A DNA stretch of 64,000 nucleotides from Halioglobus sp. (GCA_020443425.1 JAGRIE010000001.1:244551-308550); one strand, 5' to 3'. Positions 1 to 8,900 are shown, numbered from the stretch's first letter. The notes: generated by a model not told the origin, from the sequence alone. Program-made: numbers and translations.

Positions 1-1793
1 AGCTGGCGCTGGTGGTGGCGACAGAATCGATCTGGCAGGAGATCAACAAGAGCAGTGCGCGCAGCCTGACCGGGATAAAAGGCGCACCCGGAATCGGTAT
101 TGGCCAGGTGAGACTGTGTGATGACGTCGACCTGTACTCGGTCAACGATGGCGAGTGTGACGACATTGACGCAACACTTGCCGAGTGGCATGACCTGGTG
201 AAGTCCGTACTGGCAGACGTCAAGAAAGAGCAGGCGGGGCTGGGTGACATGCTGTCGCAGGATGTCGCCACTGTGTTCGATGCCTACTGCCTGCTGTTAT
301 CTGATCCCTCGCTGATAAACGGTGTCGCCCAGCTGATACAGGACGGGCACCACCTCCCCGGCGCGCTGAAGCGCGTCATACACCACCACGCCGATGTTTT
401 TCTCGCGATGGAAGACCCCTACCTGCGGGCCCGTCACGAGGATATCCGGCATCTGGGCAATAAACTCTACAGTGCATGGCGCGGACTGAGGAATGCGCGG
501 GAGGAGGATCTCCCCAGCGCGCAGACGGTTCTGGTCGGCGCAGTGGTCAGTGTTTCCGATATCGCTCGGGTGCCGATAGAACTGCTCGCCGGAATCGTCT
601 GTTTCCAGGGCTCGAACCTGTCACACACGGCGGTGCTGGCCAACGCGCTGGGCGTACCGGCGGTGATGGGCGTGGGTGAGATCAAGGGGCTCCAGAACAG
701 GGACGCACTGGTCGTCGATGGCAACTCCGGGCGGGTTATCATCCGCCCCAGTGCCTCGGTGCTCACCGAGTACGAACACCTGTTGAACGCCGAGCGGCAG
801 ATGAAGGGTGAGCTGCGGGCGCTGCGCGACCTGCCGGCAGAGACGGTGGACGGCACGATCGTCAAACTGTATGCCAACAGCGGCCTGCTGGCCGATATCT
901 CTCCGGGGTTACAGGCGGGCGCAGAGGGCCTGGGGCTGTATCGCACAGAGATCCCGTTCATGGTCAGCGATACCTTTCCCTCCGAAGACGAACAGGTGGC
1001 CGTGTACCTGCAGATTTTGCAGGCCTATGGCGCCAAACCTGTGCATATGCGAGTACTGGATATTGGCGGCGACAAGCCGCTGCCGTATTTCCCGATCAAG
1101 GAAGACAATCCTGCGCTGGGCTGGCGCGGCATCCGTTTCTGCCTGGACAACAGTTCACTGTTTTTGAGCCAGATTCGCGCCATGCTGAGGGCCGCGGAAG
1201 GTCGCGATAATTTGCGCATAATGTTGCCCATGGTCGGCAGCACCTCCGAGTTGACAGGCTTTCATGCACTGCTGAACGATGCACTGCAGCAACTGCTGGA
1301 AGAGGGCTTCAATGTGCGGCGACCACCGGTCGGTATCATGGTGGAAGTGCCGTCCGCGATTTCCCAGCTGGCATCGTGGCGTGACCAGCTCGACTTCATC
1401 TCCATCGGCTCCAACGACCTGAGCCAGTACCTGCTGGCGCTGGATCGCAACAACCCCAGGGTTGCGGCTTCCTACGACCATGTGCACCCGGCTGTGTTGC
1501 ATGAAATCGCGCGCGTCATCAAGATTGCGGGGGAGACCGGACTGCCGCTCAGTATCTGCGGCGAAATGTCATCTGACCCGATCGCGGTGATGTTACTGCT
1601 GGGTATGGGCGTGCGCACACTGAGTATGAGTGCGGCGCAACTGCCGAAAATCAAATGGCTGTTGCGGCGGATCGCACTCGAGAATGCAACTGACGTCGTG
1701 GAGGAGGCACTGCGCCTGAATGACGCCAGGCAGATCAGGAAACTGGTGGCAGACAGGCTGTATGTGCTGGGAGCAGGGGAGATTTTGTGGTGA
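1..1793 (+). CDS. ptsP: Phosphoenolpyruvate-protein phosphotransferase PtsP (EI-Ntr), 5' end missing
   Basis: First enzyme of the nitrogen-type PTS: it autophosphorylates from PEP and passes the phosphate to the NPr carrier in the cytosol. The frame is already open at base 3 and runs in from outside the window, so the N-terminal GAF domain of full-length PtsP (family about 750 residues) is mostly missing; about 596 codons are seen. Counting from the GTG at base 12, the phosphohistidine segment SNLSHTAVLA places His at 205. The C-terminal PEP-binding TIM barrel has GLGLYRTEIPFM, VLDIGGDKPLPYF, the SIGSNDLSQY block and the catalytic Cys in SICGEM (residue 516). Family identity is clear. Plain EI without GAF is unlikely because in-frame codons continue upstream with no start signal. 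Confidence 0.93.
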   Translation, partial: LALVVATESIWQEINKSSARSLTGIKGAPGIGIGQVRLCDDVDLYSVNDGECDDIDATLAEWHDLVKSVLADVKKEQAGLGDMLSQDVATVFDAYCLLLSDPSLINGVAQLIQDGHHLPGALKRVIHHHADVFLAMEDPYLRARHEDIRHLGNKLYSAWRGLRNAREEDLPSAQTVLVGAVVSVSDIARVPIELLAGIVCFQGSNLSHTAVLANALGVPAVMGVGEIKGLQNRDALVVDGNSGRVIIRPSASVLTEYEHLLNAERQMKGELRALRDLPAETVDGTIVKLYANSGLLADISPGLQAGAEGLGLYRTEIPFMVSDTFPSEDEQVAVYLQILQAYGAKPVHMRVLDIGGDKPLPYFPIKEDNPALGWRGIRFCLDNSSLFLSQIRAMLRAAEGRDNLRIMLPMVGSTSELTGFHALLNDALQQLLEEGFNVRRPPVGIMVEVPSAISQLASWRDQLDFISIGSNDLSQYLLALDRNNPRVAASYDHVHPAVLHEIARVIKIAGETGLPLSICGEMSSDPIAVMLLLGMGVRTLSMSAAQLPKIKWLLRRIALENATDVVEEALRLNDARQIRKLVADRLYVLGAGEILW

Positions 1794-1827
1794 CAACACA
1801 ACGCAATGGCGTCCGGAGCGAAGCCTT

Positions 1828-2286
1828 ATGAGTAAGAAGAAGCCACTCGGCTGGCGGGAGTGGATCGGATTCCCTGACCTCGGTATTCCCAGGGTCAAAG
1901 CCAAGATTGACACCGGTGCCCGCACCAGCGCGCTGCACGCTTTCATGGTGGAACCGTTCGAGCGAGACAGCCAGCAGTGGGTGCGGTTTGCCATCCACCC
2001 TGTGCAGGGTGATACCGACACCGTGATTGAAGCCGAGGCGCCCCTCAAGGATCGTCGCGTGGTGCGCGACTCCGGTGGGCATGAGGAATTGCGCTATGTC
2101 ATCGAGACCCGTATCACTATAGGGGAGGACGTTTTTGACGCCGAAGTCACCCTCACGGATCGCGACAGCATGCGGTTTCGGGCGCTGCTGGGGCGCACCG
2201 CACTCAAGGCGCACTATGTTATCCACCCGGGCAAATCCTACATACAGAGCAAGCGCGCCGAAAAGCGGCAGAGACTGGAGCCATGA
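1828..2286 (+). CDS. RimB-like retropepsin-fold protein (PF05618, 'ATP-dependent zinc protease' family)
   Basis: A 152-residue cytosolic protein of the family once called putative ATP-dependent zinc protease and now seen as retropepsin-like. The aspartic-protease-type motif DTGARTSALHA begins at Asp28, after the family's opening GWREWIGFPDLG, and the conserved LLGRTAL block lies near the C-terminus. The ATG at 1828 was chosen because the family motif starts nine residues later; an in-frame ATG at 1720 lies inside ptsP. It starts 34 bp after ptsP and overlaps the next gene by 4 bp (ATGA). In Pseudomonas a member (RimB) sits in an operon with RimK, and a rimK lies 2.2 kb downstream here, so a role in processing RimK-made glutamate tails is a reasonable inference. 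Peptidase activity is not shown by the sequence alone. Confidence 0.82.
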   Translation: MSKKKPLGWREWIGFPDLGIPRVKAKIDTGARTSALHAFMVEPFERDSQQWVRFAIHPVQGDTDTVIEAEAPLKDRRVVRDSGGHEELRYVIETRITIGEDVFDAEVTLTDRDSMRFRALLGRTALKAHYVIHPGKSYIQSKRAEKRQRLEP

Positions 2287-3353
2287 CACGTAAAAAGCAG
2301 CCCGAGGTGGTGATCGGCGGGGTCAGTATCGCCCCGGGTGAGCGCACCGTGGTCGAGATACCGGTGGCACCGATGTACACCCATGACGACCTGTCGATTT
2401 CGGTGCAGGTCATCCGTGGCAAACTGCCGGGACCGACGCTGTTCATCAGCGCTGCGATTCACGGCGATGAAATCAACGGCGTCGAAATCATCAGGCGCCT
2501 GCTGCAGCACAAGGCATTGAAGAACGTGCGGGGAACCATACTGGCCATTCCCATTGTCAACGTCTACGGCTTCCTGCACCACACCCGCTACCTGCCGGAC
2601 GGTCGCGACCTCAACCGGTCCTTCCCGGGCTCTGCCAAAGGTTCATTGACAGGCCGGGTCGCGCACACCTTCCACAAGGAGATAGTGCGCAAATCCACGC
2701 ACGGTATCGACCTGCACACCGGCTCACGCCATCGCTCGAATTTCCCGCAGATCCGCGCCGACCTCGACAACCCGGTCAGCCTGGCGATGACCGAGGCCTT
2801 TGGCGTGCCGCTGGCGCTGGATGCAAAGCTGCGCGACGGCTCGCTCCGGGAAACGGCGGAGGAGGCCGGTGTGCCGGTGATTCTCTACGAGGCCGGCGAA
2901 GCGCTGCGCTTTGAGGAGTTGTACATTCGCGCAGGCCTCAAGGGCATTATCAATGTGATGCGCTGTATCGGCATGCTGAGCCAGTCACAGCGCAGGAAAA
3001 CACCCGCACCGCCGGTGATCAGCTACCAGACCAGCTGGCTGCGGGCACCGGAGAGCGGGGTGCTGCGCACGCTGGTGCCGCTGGGGGCCAAGGTATCGGC
3101 CGGTCAGGTCATCGCCATGGTCGCCGATCCGCTGGGCAGCAGCGAGGTCCCCATGACCGCCCCCAGCGACGGTATCGTCATCGGGCGCACGAACCTGCCA
3201 CTGGTGTACGAGGGGGACGCCGCCTTTCATATCGCACTGTACGGCCCGGATGTGTCGGAAGTGGAGAAGGAAGTCGAGCAATTCCAGGAGGAGCTGCAAC
3301 CTGACACCTATTTGTCCGCGGATACAGATGTCAGCAATGCACCCATCATTTAA
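2283..3353 (+). CDS. M14-family succinylglutamate desuccinylase/aspartoacylase-like hydrolase
   Basis: A 356-residue zinc carboxypeptidase-fold amidohydrolase. Zinc ligands are visible as His60 and Glu63 in HGDEINGVE and His145 in DLHTGSRH; the DGRDLNRSFPG substrate loop is at about 106-116, and the likely general base is Glu203 in LYEAGE. Residues about 245-330 form a C-terminal barrel-sandwich (lipoyl-like) domain, including the segment APESGVLRTLVPLGAKV, as in AspA/AstE relatives. Such enzymes cleave N-acyl or amide bonds on amino acids. It is translationally coupled to the RimB-like gene (ATGA overlap) and upstream of rimK, so the substrate may be a glutamyl or related peptide conjugate rather than succinylglutamate: no arginine-succinyltransferase (ast) genes are nearby. 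Family call firm, substrate unknown. Confidence 0.85.
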   Translation: MTRKKQPEVVIGGVSIAPGERTVVEIPVAPMYTHDDLSISVQVIRGKLPGPTLFISAAIHGDEINGVEIIRRLLQHKALKNVRGTILAIPIVNVYGFLHHTRYLPDGRDLNRSFPGSAKGSLTGRVAHTFHKEIVRKSTHGIDLHTGSRHRSNFPQIRADLDNPVSLAMTEAFGVPLALDAKLRDGSLRETAEEAGVPVILYEAGEALRFEELYIRAGLKGIINVMRCIGMLSQSQRRKTPAPPVISYQTSWLRAPESGVLRTLVPLGAKVSAGQVIAMVADPLGSSEVPMTAPSDGIVIGRTNLPLVYEGDAAFHIALYGPDVSEVEKEVEQFQEELQPDTYLSADTDVSNAPII

Positions 3354-3395
3354 TCTTGTTACCATGGCCAGTTGATGGCTACAGGTTAGTATTCA

Positions 3396-4373
3396 GTGAC
3401 ATTTGTTCTACTGGTTTCAGGTTTGGTATTACTGCTGCTCGGCGGCACCGGGCTGGTGCGGGGGGCATCCGGCATCGCCAGCCGCCACGGCGTTTCCCCC
3501 CTGCTGGTCGGCCTGACGGTGGTGGCGTTCGGCACCAGCGCCCCCGAGTTGGTGGTGAACATCATCGGTGCTTTGAGCGACGAGACGGAGCTGGCCTTCG
3601 GCAATGTCGTGGGGTCCAATCTTGCGAATCTCGGGCTGGTGCTATGTGTGGCGGCGCTGATCAAACCGATGAAAATCGAGGGCCAGATTGTACGCCGCGA
3701 GCTGCCACTGCTGCTGTTGGGCTCCACCGTGCTGCTGGTGATGACACTGGACAAGCCTCTGGTCGGTACCGCAGCGCAGATATCGCGTTCCGACGGTGTC
3801 ATCCTGCTGCTGTTGTTCGGTATTTTTGTCTACCTCACGATCAGCGATGTGCTGCGCCAGCGCGAAGACCCCCTGATCGACAATATGAACCAGATGAACA
3901 CCATGATACCGCCGCGGCTGGTAGCGAACATCCAGACTGACTGGTTGTTCACCCTGTTCGGGATTATCGCGCTGGCCGCGGGCGGGCAGCTGACCATTTC
4001 CCAGGGCGCAGAATTGGCCGAAATGCTGGGCCTGCCCCCGGTGGTCATCGGCATGATGGTCGTGGCGATCGGCACCAGCCTGCCGGAGCTGGTGACCTCG
4101 GTGATCGCAGCGCTCAACAATGAGTCCGACCTCTGTGTCGGCAACGTGATCGGGTCCAATATTTTCAACTGCCTGTTTGTGCTCCCCATCAGTGCATTGA
4201 TCAACCCGCTACCCATCCCCGCCGGCGGCGTGGTTGATATCCTGTTGACGCTGGCGTTCTCCGCGGTACTGCTGTTTGTATTCCTGTACGGACGTGCGAC
4301 CATGAACCGGACAATCGCAGCCGTTCTGCTGGCCAGCTACCTGGGGTATATGGCCCTGCGAGCATTCTCGTAG
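3396..4373 (+). CDS. Calcium/sodium antiporter, CaCA family (YrbG-like)
   Basis: A 325-residue inner-membrane exchanger built from two inverted repeats of about five helices. The paired ion-binding alpha motifs are GTSAPE at residues 46-51, followed by the GNVVGSNLANLGL block, and GTSLPE from residue 226, followed by GNVIGSNIFNCLF. Hydrophobic segments run from the first residues (VLLVSGLVLLLLGG). GTG was chosen as the start because it begins exactly at the first helix; no strong ribosome-binding site is visible. It lies 42 bp after the M14 hydrolase and 119 bp before rimK on the same strand. The ion is most likely Ca2+ exchanged for Na+ or H+, inferred from the family. Confidence 0.9.
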   Translation: MTFVLLVSGLVLLLLGGTGLVRGASGIASRHGVSPLLVGLTVVAFGTSAPELVVNIIGALSDETELAFGNVVGSNLANLGLVLCVAALIKPMKIEGQIVRRELPLLLLGSTVLLVMTLDKPLVGTAAQISRSDGVILLLLFGIFVYLTISDVLRQREDPLIDNMNQMNTMIPPRLVANIQTDWLFTLFGIIALAAGGQLTISQGAELAEMLGLPPVVIGMMVVAIGTSLPELVTSVIAALNNESDLCVGNVIGSNIFNCLFVLPISALINPLPIPAGGVVDILLTLAFSAVLLFVFLYGRATMNRTIAAVLLASYLGYMALRAFS

Positions 4374-4492
4374 AATATTGACGGGGCTTCTGTCACTATG
4401 CGCCCGCAGTGATGCGGTCGCCGCAGTGACTCCGTCCGCTAGCAGATATACGCGTCAATGTTCCCATCCGCATCCGTCCAGAGGACTCTGTA

Positions 4493-5695
4493 ATGAAGCT
4501 CGCCATTCTGTCTTGCTCGCCCAACGCCTACAGCACCCGCCGGCTCAAGGAAGCGGCCCTGCAGCGGAATCAGGAGGTCGATGTGCTCAACACACTGCGC
4601 TTCGCCATCGACCTGGACCGTGGTTCACCCGACCTCTACTACCGCCAGAAACACCTGAAACTCTATGACGCGGTACTGCCACGCATCGGCGCCTCCATCA
4701 CCTACTACGGCACTGCCGTTGTCCGCCAGTTCCAGGAGATGGACGTATTTTGCGCCAATACCGCGCACGGCATCACCAACTCCCGCGATAAACTGCGCAG
4801 CCTGCAAATTCTCAGTCGACACCATGTGGGCATCCCCCGCACTACGTTTGTGCGCGACCGCAAGGATGTGCTGCCGGCGATCGAAAGGGTGGGCGGGGCG
4901 CCTGTGGTCATCAAACTGATAGAGGGCACGCAGGGCATCGGCGTGCTGCTGGCAGAATCGGTGAAAACCGCCGAGGGCATTGTGGAGTTGCTGCAAAGCC
5001 AGAAACAGAACGTGCTGATCCAGAAGTTTGTCGCAGAGAGCAAGGGCCGGGATATCCGCGCCTTCGTGGTGGGTGATCGGGTCGTCGCCGCGATGCGGCG
5101 GGTCGCACAGGGCCAGGAGTTTCGCAGCAATGTGCATCGCGGCGGCATCGCCGAACCGGTTGAACTCAGCGAGGAATACCGCGAGACCGCCGTGCGCTGT
5201 ACGCAGATACTGGGCTTGCAGGTGGCGGGTGTCGATATGCTCGAGGGCAAGGACGGCCCGCAGGTGATGGAAGTGAACTCCTCGCCCGGGCTGGAAGGCA
5301 TCGAGACAGCCACCGGCCTGGATGTGGCGGGCGCGGTGATCGAATACATCGCCGCCCAGGTGGATTTCCCCGAGATCGATGTCAGGCAGCGGCTCACCGT
5401 CAGCAAGGGCTACGGTGTCAGTGAGATCTACGTACCCGACGGCTCCAAATTTGTCGGCCAGAAGATTATCGAAACAGGCCTGGCAGAAAGTGATGTCAAT
5501 GTTTTGACGCTGTATCGCGGTGCCAAGGTCATCCCCAACCCGCGCGCGGACCGGCTGCTGGAAGCCGGGGATAAACTGCTGTGTTTCGGCAAGCTCGAAG
5601 CGATGCGCAGTATGATTCCCGCCAGAACCCGGCGCAGGCGCCGTCCCGATGTGCAGGAACTGGACGCCTCGGCGCACGATACACCGCAGGGCTAG
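4493..5695 (+). CDS. rimK: RimK-family ATP-grasp glutamate ligase with C-terminal RCK_C-like domain
   Basis: An ATP-dependent ligase that in E. coli adds glutamates to the C-terminus of ribosomal protein S6 and can make poly-glutamate. Residues 1-300 align with the whole of E. coli RimK (300 residues): the N-terminal domain with NTLRFAIDLDRGSPDLYYR, the ATP-grasp core with KLIEGTQGIGV (141-151) and the Mg2+-binding EVNSSPGLEGIE (260-271). Residues about 303-375 are extra and resemble a TrkA-C/RCK_C regulatory domain (VSEIYVPDGSKFVGQKI, NVLTLYRGAKVIPNP, LEAGDKLLCFG), followed by a basic Arg-rich tail. The ATG follows AGAGGACTCTGTA. The extra domain suggests control by a small ligand or ion; that is inference. 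Confidence 0.9.
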   Translation: MKLAILSCSPNAYSTRRLKEAALQRNQEVDVLNTLRFAIDLDRGSPDLYYRQKHLKLYDAVLPRIGASITYYGTAVVRQFQEMDVFCANTAHGITNSRDKLRSLQILSRHHVGIPRTTFVRDRKDVLPAIERVGGAPVVIKLIEGTQGIGVLLAESVKTAEGIVELLQSQKQNVLIQKFVAESKGRDIRAFVVGDRVVAAMRRVAQGQEFRSNVHRGGIAEPVELSEEYRETAVRCTQILGLQVAGVDMLEGKDGPQVMEVNSSPGLEGIETATGLDVAGAVIEYIAAQVDFPEIDVRQRLTVSKGYGVSEIYVPDGSKFVGQKIIETGLAESDVNVLTLYRGAKVIPNPRADRLLEAGDKLLCFGKLEAMRSMIPARTRRRRRPDVQELDASAHDTPQG

Positions 5696-5718
5696 CGCCA
5701 TCGGCGCCAGTGCAGGTT

Positions 5719-5747
5719 TTGTGAAAATGCGACGCTGGGGCTATACT
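5719..5747 (+). promoter_or_regulatory. Sigma70-type promoter upstream of the copL-like gene
   Basis: TTGTGA at 5719-5724 and TATACT at 5742-5747 are separated by exactly 17 bp, and the copL-like ATG lies 29 bp after the -10 box. It follows the rimK stop by 23 bp and could start transcription of the metal-efflux operon. No clear CueR/CusR operator was recognised in or near it. Confidence 0.55.
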
Positions 5748-5776
5748 GCACCCGTCGATGTGCGGCGCGAAACCCT

Positions 5777-6178
5777 ATGCAGAATCGGTATTTGACAGTT
5801 TTCATGATGGTGTTGGCACTGCTGCAGCCGGTGGCGTCACTGGCGTCTGTCTGCGGGATGTCTGCCGCCGGGATGCAGGGTGCCGCACCGACTGGCAGCA
5901 CCGGGGACGCTGCGGCCGCGATCGTCGACCAGCGCCCGAAGGCATCGCTGCCTGCCTGCCACCAGGAGCCCATACCGACCCCGGTCGATACCTCGCACTG
6001 TGATGCCTGTAGCGGCGGTGGCGACTGCACCACAGCCTGCTCAATGCTTTCTCCCGTTGTCACAGCCGCCGTCTTCAGTCCGACGCTGGCGCCCGATGAT
6101 GTGCGCTACCAGAGCGTCACGCCGGCTGTTTCAACATCCCCCCCCTCTGAGCTTTATCGTCCTCCCCGGCTGAGCTAG
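5777..6178 (+). CDS. CopL-like exported Cys/His-rich metal-binding protein
   Basis: A 133-residue small protein with an N-terminal signal peptide (about 1-24, hydrophobic TVFMMVLALLQPVASLAS). Candidate metal ligands follow: Cys26, Cys61-His62, and a cluster His74, Cys75, Cys78, Cys84, Cys88 (SHCDACSGGGDCTTAC). The C-terminus ends in a Pro/Arg-rich tail (YRPPRLS) like that of CopL proteins, which precede copper-resistance operons in Xanthomonas and others and are needed for copper-responsive expression. Its position 99 bp upstream of a CusCBA-type efflux set supports a role in copper or silver sensing or buffering in the periplasm. The sequence is low in complexity and CopL is poorly conserved, so the family call is moderate. 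Confidence 0.68.
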   Translation: MQNRYLTVFMMVLALLQPVASLASVCGMSAAGMQGAAPTGSTGDAAAAIVDQRPKASLPACHQEPIPTPVDTSHCDACSGGGDCTTACSMLSPVVTAAVFSPTLAPDDVRYQSVTPAVSTSPPSELYRPPRLS

Positions 6179-6183
6179 GCCAG

Positions 6184-6201
6184 GGCGGCCTTGCGGCCGC
6201 C
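6184..6201 (+). other. Short GC hairpin between copL-like gene and cusC
   Basis: Perfect 7-bp arms GGCGGCC/GGCCGCC with a TTGC loop begin 6 bp after the copL-like stop codon. There is no following T-run, so it is not a canonical terminator. It could attenuate read-through or stabilise the upstream message. Confidence 0.4.
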
Positions 6202-6277
6202 AGTTCGACAATTCCCTACGATGTGTTGGCCCGACTTCGCCTGTTGCTGCGGCGTCCGGCCATGACTGGAAGAGACG

Positions 6278-7657
6278 GTGAACATTTTGAAAACTGCAAT
6301 CACAGCTGCCGCTGACGGCAGCAACAGGCGTGTATTCGTGGCCCGGCTGCTCACGCCACTCAAACGCGTGCCCCGCACTGTGTTGCTGGCGGCCTCGGCG
6401 CTGTTCGGCAGCGGCCCCTGCGCGCTCGCCCAGATCGACGCCCAGGCCAATTCTGTGCTGCCGTTACACGAGGCCCGGGCGCGGGCGGTGGCCGGGAATC
6501 CCGGTCTTGCGATGTTGCGTGAGCGTTACCAGGCACTCACGCATATAGCACCGCAGGTATCCAGCCTGCCTGATCCCGTGGTCAGCCTGAACGCGATGAA
6601 CCTCCCATGGGACAATTTCGACCTGAACCAGGAACCGATGACGCAAATCCAGATAGGCATCAGCCAGGTATTTCCATTCCCGGGCAAGCGCTCGCTGAAT
6701 GAGGAGATCGCTGTATTTGAAGCCGAAGCGGCGGCCTATTCCGTCGAGGAGATGCGGCTGAACCTCGCCATGAATGTCGCGCAAACCTGGTGGGATATCT
6801 TCTACCTGGATCGCGCAGTGGAAACCGTGCACAACAACCAGGCAGTGTTCCGCCAGTTGGTAGAGGTGGCCAATGCCAGGTACCGGGTGGGGGAGGGCCT
6901 GCAACAGGACGTCTTGCAGGCACAACTGGAACTGTCAAAGCTGCTGGACACCGAACTGCAACTCCAGGGGATCAGGCAGCAGCGCGCCATTCGCCTGAAT
7001 GTGCTGATGGGCGCTGCGCCGGACACCCCGGTAGCGCTGCCAGCAGACATGCCGCCGTCAGCCGGGGTTGTCGCACCCGCCGCTGCGCTGTACCGACGGG
7101 CTGAGGCGGTGCGACCATTACTGCAGGGCGAACAGGCAAGTATTGAGGCATCGGCATCCCGGTTGGCGCTGGCGGAAAAATCCTACTATCCCGATTTCAA
7201 GCTGGGCGTCGCCTACGGTAACCGGGAGCATGACCCGCAGGGCCAGTCCCGCCAGGATTTCGTCTCGGTGATGCTGAGCGTCAACATCCCGCTGTACGCA
7301 GGCACACGGCAGTCGCAGTCCGTGCAGCAGCACCGCCGCGAGCTGTCGCGCTCACGCTACTCGCTGATAGACCAGAAAAATCTCGTATTTTCGAGCATCG
7401 CGTCGGCGAGTTCAGACTACCGCCAGGCGAGCGAGCAAATGCGACTCTACGATACCGGTATCGTGCCGCAGTCCAGGCAGGCGGTGGCGTCCATGTTGGC
7501 GGGTTACCGGGTCAACCAGGTGGACTTTCTCAGTCTGGCGCGCAGCCAGAGCACCTTGTTCAATGCGGAATTGCTGTACTGGAAAGCGTTCGCCGAGGCA
7601 CACCAGTCCATTGCGCGACTGACAGCCGCGGTAGGGGAGGACAATATCTATGAATAA
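6278..7657 (+). CDS. cusC: TolC-family outer-membrane factor of a CusCBA-type metal efflux system
   Basis: A 459-residue outer-membrane channel component that receives metal ions from the RND pump. It shows the two repeated coiled-coil halves of the TolC/OEP family, for example AVAGNPGLAMLRERYQAL near 70-90 and the segment beginning ARYRVGEGLQQDVLQAQLE near 205-223, with PLYAGTRQSQSV in the second half. A hydrophobic stretch (TVLLAASALFGSGPCALAQ, about 34-52) looks like the signal peptide. The GTG start therefore gives an unusually long N-region, and a later start is possible. The gene overlaps cusB by 8 bp. The CusC/CzcC assignment rests on the neighbouring CusB and CusA. Confidence 0.85.
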   Translation: MNILKTAITAAADGSNRRVFVARLLTPLKRVPRTVLLAASALFGSGPCALAQIDAQANSVLPLHEARARAVAGNPGLAMLRERYQALTHIAPQVSSLPDPVVSLNAMNLPWDNFDLNQEPMTQIQIGISQVFPFPGKRSLNEEIAVFEAEAAAYSVEEMRLNLAMNVAQTWWDIFYLDRAVETVHNNQAVFRQLVEVANARYRVGEGLQQDVLQAQLELSKLLDTELQLQGIRQQRAIRLNVLMGAAPDTPVALPADMPPSAGVVAPAAALYRRAEAVRPLLQGEQASIEASASRLALAEKSYYPDFKLGVAYGNREHDPQGQSRQDFVSVMLSVNIPLYAGTRQSQSVQQHRRELSRSRYSLIDQKNLVFSSIASASSDYRQASEQMRLYDTGIVPQSRQAVASMLAGYRVNQVDFLSLARSQSTLFNAELLYWKAFAEAHQSIARLTAAVGEDNIYE

Positions 7658-8900
7658 GCTGATCGCAGTGACAGCAATACTGTGCCTGGCCGTGGGCGCA
7701 GCTCTGGGCTATTACCTCAGCGACAGCGCAGTCGTCGAAACGGCAGCGCCGGCACCGGAGGAGCCGCTGTTCTACCGGCATCCAATGAACCCGAGCGTGA
7801 CATCGCCCGTACCGGCCAAGGACTCGATGGGCATGGACTATATCCCGGTGTACGCAGAGGATGAAACCACCGGTGACAGTGGCACAGTCCGTATCGACCC
7901 CGTGCTGCGCAACAATATCAGTGTGCGAACCGCGACGGCTGAGGCAAGGACGATTTCGCGTACTGTACGCGCTGTCGGTCGTGTGGAATACGCCGAGGAC
8001 GCCGTGGTAAAGCTGCACCCCAAAGTCGAAGGCTGGATCAGGGATCTGCGCGTTGATAAAACCGGGCAGGCGGTCAGTGACGACGACATCCTGCTGGAGA
8101 TTTACTCGCCGACGCTGGTGGCCACCCAACAGGAGTACCTGCTGGCGCTCGACAATCGCGCGGCGCTGCAGGACAGCCCGTTTCAGGATATCCGGGAGGG
8201 CGCTGCGGCACTGGCGGCAAGCTCCCGCGCGAGACTGGCCCTGCTGGACGTGCCGGACCACCAGATCCGGGAGCTTGAACAGCGCCGTGCGGTGCAAGAG
8301 CAGCTGCACATCCACGCCCCCGTCGCCGGGATTGTCACCGAGATCGGCGCCCGCCCGGGGCAGTATGTGACGCCGTCGACAGAGCTTCTGCGTATTGTGA
8401 ACCTCGATGCCGTGTGGGTCTATGCCGATATCTATGAGTACGAATTGCCCTGGGTCGCAGTCGGGGACAGCGTGCACATGACCCTGGCCAGCCTGCCGGG
8501 GCGAGTGCTCAAGGGCAGGGTGGCTTTCATATACCCGTACGCGCAGGGGGCCACGCGCACCACTCGGGTGCGTGTGGTTTTTGATAACAGCGACGGCCTG
8601 TTGCGCCCCGATACACTGGTGAACGTGGCCATACAGTCCCGCGAGACGACGGCGCTGGTGGTGCCGAGTGAGGCCGTGGTGCGCTCCGGCACACAGGAGC
8701 GGGTATTCGTCGAGACCGCAGCCGGCACCTTTGAACCACGGCGCGTTGCACTGGGCATCGAGTCGGACGGTTATGTGGAGGTACAGGGCGGCGTGCAGGC
8801 CGGTGAGCGCGTGGTGGTGTCAGCGCAATTCCTGATCGATTCCGAGTCGCAACTACGTGAGGCCGCAGCCAAGATGACGGATGCAGGAGTGGCACAATGA
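7650..8900 (+). CDS. cusB: CusB-type periplasmic adaptor (membrane fusion protein) for Cu/Ag efflux
   Basis: A 416-residue adaptor bridging the RND pump and the outer-membrane channel. It has an N-terminal membrane anchor or signal (residues 3-25, AVTAILCLAVGAALGYYLSD). A heavy-metal-binding-domain-like segment follows at about 41-67 (FYRHPMNPSVTSP, then PAKDSMGMDYIPVY), which keeps the Met residues but lacks the CxxCGM cysteines of the standard motif. Barrel-sandwich halves (VKLHPKVEGWIRDLRVDKTG; IHAPVAGIVTEIGARPGQYV) flank a helical hairpin, then beta-barrel and membrane-proximal domains follow. Its start lies within the end of cusC and its stop overlaps cusA by 4 bp, so the three are translationally coupled. 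Confidence 0.9.
   Translation: MNKLIAVTAILCLAVGAALGYYLSDSAVVETAAPAPEEPLFYRHPMNPSVTSPVPAKDSMGMDYIPVYAEDETTGDSGTVRIDPVLRNNISVRTATAEARTISRTVRAVGRVEYAEDAVVKLHPKVEGWIRDLRVDKTGQAVSDDDILLEIYSPTLVATQQEYLLALDNRAALQDSPFQDIREGAAALAASSRARLALLDVPDHQIRELEQRRAVQEQLHIHAPVAGIVTEIGARPGQYVTPSTELLRIVNLDAVWVYADIYEYELPWVAVGDSVHMTLASLPGRVLKGRVAFIYPYAQGATRTTRVRVVFDNSDGLLRPDTLVNVAIQSRETTALVVPSEAVVRSGTQERVFVETAAGTFEPRRVALGIESDGYVEVQGGVQAGERVVVSAQFLIDSESQLREAAAKMTDAGVAQ

Noticed and set aside
4378-4668. 96-codon frame between the exchanger gene and rimK
   Set aside because: Runs into rimK in another frame and has no ribosome-binding site.
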